Shown piece by piece: positions 61,845 through 64,000 of a stretch of 64,000 nucleotides of DNA. The position numbers were made by a program, and so were the translations under genes. Position 1 is the first letter of the stretch. Each line of letters starts with the position of its first letter. Under the pieces are notes generated by a model, which worked only from the letters and a program-made list of their open reading frames with translations, was not told the origin of the DNA and did no database searches. This DNA is from Mycolicibacterium arabiense (GTDB lineage: Bacteria > Actinomycetota > Actinomycetes > Mycobacteriales > Mycobacteriaceae), in the NCBI RefSeq assembly GCF_010731815.2, contig NZ_AP022593.1, positions 4,340,001-4,404,000 on the forward strand. Direction: 5' to 3'.

Positions 61845-62837
61845 CTACACGCGGACAGCGGGCTCCACCACCGGCGTGACGAGCCGGCCGTTGGCGAGGA
61901 ACTCCTCGAGGTTGCGCAGCGTCAGGGCCTCCATCGCGGCGCGCGTCTCGACCGTGCCGCTGCCGACGTGGGGCAGCAGTACGACGTTGTCCAGCCGCAG
62001 CAGTTCGACGGGCACCTCGGGCTCCTCGGCGAACACGTCGAGCCCGGCGCCCGCGATGCGTCCCTCGGTCAGCGCGCGCACCAATGCGGGCTCGTCGACG
62101 ACGCTGCCGCGCGCGATGTTGATCAGGTAGCCGTCGGGGCCGAGGGCCTCTAGCACGTCGGCGCCGACGAGCTTGGCCGTCCCGCTTCCGCCCGCCGCCG
62201 CAATCACCAAGACGTCCACCCGGCGGGCCAGCTCGACGGGTGAGCCGACGTACTCGTACGGGGAGTCGTCGACGACGTGGCGGTTGTGGTAGGAGATCGT
62301 GCAGCCAAAGGCGTTGAGCCGCTTGGCGATCGCGCTGCCGATGCGGCCGAGGCCGATGATGCCGACCTTCCTGTTGCTCACCTGACGGGTCAGCGGGTAG
62401 TTGCCGTCGACCGGCCAGTGCCCCGCGCGCAGGTAGCGGTCGGCGGCGCTGAACTGACGCATCGTGTCGATCAGCAGGCCTACCGCGGTGTCCGCCACGC
62501 AGTCGGTCAGGACGTCGGGGGTGTTGGAGACTCCGACGCCGCGCTCGCGTGCCGCGTCGACGTCTGTGGTGTCGTACCCGACGCCGAAGTTCACCACCGC
62601 GCCGAGGTTGGGCAGCGCAGCCATCAGCTCTGCGTCGACACCGGTGCGGCCGGAGGTGACGACTGCGCCGACGTCCGCGCCGAACCGGTCGAGGAACTCC
62701 GTCCGCGCCTGCTGATCGTCGGGTAGTTCCAGGGCGTCGTAGGTGCTGCGCAGGGTCTCCGACAGGGATGGCTTGAGCGGCCCCACCTGCAGCACGCGGC
62801 GTGGCGTGCGGTCGCCTGGAACGGGGGTCGTGGGCAC
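61845..62837 (-). CDS. D-isomer-specific 2-hydroxyacid dehydrogenase
   Basis: NAD(P)-dependent dehydrogenase of 330 residues, hydroxypyruvate/glyoxylate-reductase-like. Nucleotide motif VGIIGLGRIGSAIAKRL (near 159), catalytic Arg in NIARGSVVDEPAL (near 238), Glu in FAEEPEVP (near 268) and His in VVLLPHVGSGT (near 286). The NRHV after the Rossmann strand (YHNRHV) suggests NADPH preference. It may reduce hydroxypyruvate or tartronate semialdehyde from the same sugar-acid diet as glucarate. GTG start with GGAGACA upstream. Confidence 0.87.
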   Translation of the reverse strand: MPTTPVPGDRTPRRVLQVGPLKPSLSETLRSTYDALELPDDQQARTEFLDRFGADVGAVVTSGRTGVDAELMAALPNLGAVVNFGVGYDTTDVDAARERGVGVSNTPDVLTDCVADTAVGLLIDTMRQFSAADRYLRAGHWPVDGNYPLTRQVSNRKVGIIGLGRIGSAIAKRLNAFGCTISYHNRHVVDDSPYEYVGSPVELARRVDVLVIAAAGGSGTAKLVGADVLEALGPDGYLINIARGSVVDEPALVRALTEGRIAGAGLDVFAEEPEVPVELLRLDNVVLLPHVGSGTVETRAAMEALTLRNLEEFLANGRLVTPVVEPAVRV

Positions 62838-63077
62838 GGCTGTCTCCTCGGGTGGCTGGAATGCCTGTACTTACCTTAAGGATGCGCGCGAATACCTGTC
62901 CAACTCGGAATTAGCATGACTTGATACCGAAGGGGCATAACTGCGGGAATCGGGGCCGCTGCCGGGTATCAACAACCCGTCTGCGGATGCATCGACCCAG
63001 CTCAAGCCATGTTTTTAGCCATGATCACGACAGCCGATCATGCCCAAGAATGGCCGTCGGAGCCCCTCCGAGGTGGG

Positions 63078-63107
63078 TTGACGCTGTTCCTCGGCCACTC
63101 ATACGGT
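63078..63107 (+). promoter_or_regulatory. Candidate promoter of the ABC transporter gene
   Basis: TTGACG and TACGGT are 18 bases apart, a good sigma-A pair. The 332-base gap before the transporter gene also contains the palindrome GATGCATC (62986-62993), whose half resembles the glucarate-operon motif. No other feature is evident in this gap. Confidence 0.5.
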
Positions 63108-63169
63108 GTGTCTACCGTCACAGACCTCATCCACATACGTGGACGTCACAGCCCGACATGGAGGAAAAC

Positions 63170-64000
63170 ATGGCCGCATCTTCGATGCCTGCGCCACATC
63201 GGCGGACCCGCCGCGCAGGAGTCACCGCACTCGCGGTGGCCGGCGCCTGCCTCGTCGCCAGTGGGTGCACGGTCGCGAACTCCGGATCCGGCGGCTTCGA
63301 CACCAACACGTTGCGCATCGTCCTGTCCCAGGAACCGCCGACGCTGGAACCCTGCGAGAGCTCGCTGACCTCCACCGGCATCGTGGTCCGGTCGAACATC
63401 ACCGAGCCCCTCATCGAGCGCAACCCCACCAGTGGCGACCTGGAGCCCCTGCTCTCGACCGGATGGCGTCAGACCTCGCCGACGGAGTGGACGTTCGACG
63501 TCCGCAGCGGCGTCACCTTCTCCGACGGCAAGCCGTTCAGCGCCAAGGACGCCGCCTACTCGATCGATCGCGCCGTCAACTCCGACTTGGGTTGCAACGT
63601 CGATGGATACGTCTTCGGCGACGAGAAGCTGAAGATCGCCACCCCCGACGACGCGACGCTGACCGTCGCCACCGAGCAGCCCGATCCGATTCTCCCGCTG
63701 CGCATCTCGTTCGTCGAGATGGTGCCCGTCGGCACCAGCATGACCGAGAAGGTGCGCGAGCCGATCGGCACCGGGCCGTACGCGATCGCGGACTGGGAGT
63801 ACGGGCAGAAGCTGATCCTGGCCCGCAACGACGCCTACTGGGGTCCAAAGCCGGCGTTCCCCCGCGCCGAATACCAGTGGCGCAGTGAGGGCAGCGTACG
63901 CGCGGCCATGATCACCAATGACGAGGCCGACATCGCCACCTCGCTCGGCCCGGAGGACGGCGCGGGCGACCGCGGCGTCCCGTTCCAGAACAACGAGACC
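63170..64000 (+). CDS. ABC transporter substrate-binding lipoprotein, family 5 (3' partial)
   Basis: The N-terminal 277 codons of a peptide/nickel/opine-type solute-binding protein (SBP_bac_5). Signal peptide with twin basic residues (HRRTRRAG) and lipobox VASGC (Cys near 35), then LRIVLSQEPPTLEPCESS, NITEPLIERNPTSGDLEPLL and WTFDVRSGVTFSDGKPFSA, the standard family opening, and EPIGTGPYAIADWEYGQKL. ATG at 63170 with GGAGG seven bases upstream is preferred over an in-frame ATG at 63158. The gene runs off the window; permease and ATPase genes are expected beyond. Ligand unknown, possibly a dicarboxylate/sugar acid or peptide. Confidence 0.88.
   Translation, partial: MAASSMPAPHRRTRRAGVTALAVAGACLVASGCTVANSGSGGFDTNTLRIVLSQEPPTLEPCESSLTSTGIVVRSNITEPLIERNPTSGDLEPLLSTGWRQTSPTEWTFDVRSGVTFSDGKPFSAKDAAYSIDRAVNSDLGCNVDGYVFGDEKLKIATPDDATLTVATEQPDPILPLRISFVEMVPVGTSMTEKVREPIGTGPYAIADWEYGQKLILARNDAYWGPKPAFPRAEYQWRSEGSVRAAMITNDEADIATSLGPEDGAGDRGVPFQNNET

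Overview
The window is high-GC DNA from a mycobacterium, most likely a fast-growing Mycolicibacterium-type species. Gene content and order match, from memory, the Mycobacterium tuberculosis segment running from about Rv3688c down to Rv3630 (yqeY, cds1, ponA2, whiB4, the paired ArsA/Get3-like ATPases, crp, nth, marP, ephE, acs, Ms1 and 6C RNAs, the Tad pilus locus, cspA, topA, the Rv3645 cyclase, holB, galE, ppgS). Other mycobacterial signs are GTG/TTG starts, 4-base start/stop overlaps, F420-dependent and WhiB proteins, and ESX-type proteins. No insertion sequence, prophage or CRISPR array is visible.

Region by region. 1-3.1 kb: YqeY (5' partial), an F420-type oxidoreductase, small membrane proteins (one DUF6766 gene with an apparent frameshift), a candidate C-loop small RNA and tRNA-Pro. 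3.1-22.1 kb: the conserved core, with cysteine desulfhydrase, phosphoesterase, PonA2, WhiB4, two anion-ATPase paralogues, RidA, an MBL hydrolase, Crp, the nth / thioredoxin / NUDIX / MarP operon, EphE, a secreted protease and acetyl-CoA synthetase. 22.1-23.6 kb: an RNA-rich interval holding a very probable Ms1/MTS2823 RNA, a HAD phosphatase and the 6C RNA. 23.7-25.8 kb: a two-gene pair with an ESX-like small protein and a DUF1023 alpha/beta hydrolase. 26-30.5 kb: the Tad/Flp pilus operon (ssd, tadA, tadB, tadC, flp and two TadE-like genes) with translationally coupled junctions. 30.5-41.4 kb: Rv3651-like protein, MrfA-type helicase, CspA, topoisomerase I, membrane adenylate cyclase, DNA polymerase III delta', tRNA-Thr.

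41.4-46 kb is accessory: a dehalogenase-like hydrolase, a carboxymuconolactone decarboxylase-like protein and, at visibly lower GC, a large EspA/EspE-domain protein with a partner lipoprotein. 46-56.4 kb is an envelope-polymer region. galE and an Rv3635-like membrane protein are divergent, and facing galE is a tightly overlapped five-gene operon: Pls/PosA-type nonribosomal peptide synthetase, M1 metallopeptidase, flippase-like membrane protein, polyprenyl-phosphate sugar synthase PpgS and its DUF2304 partner. This is the most interesting system here, because it couples a predicted cationic poly-amino-acid synthetase to lipid-linked aminosugar machinery.

57-62.8 kb encodes D-glucarate catabolism (2,5-dioxovalerate dehydrogenase, 5-dehydro-4-deoxyglucarate dehydratase, glucarate dehydratase) with a LysR regulator and a 2-hydroxyacid dehydrogenase. 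An identical 10-base motif lies in front of both the catabolic operon and the regulator. The window ends inside a lipoprotein substrate-binding component of a peptide/nickel-type ABC transporter.
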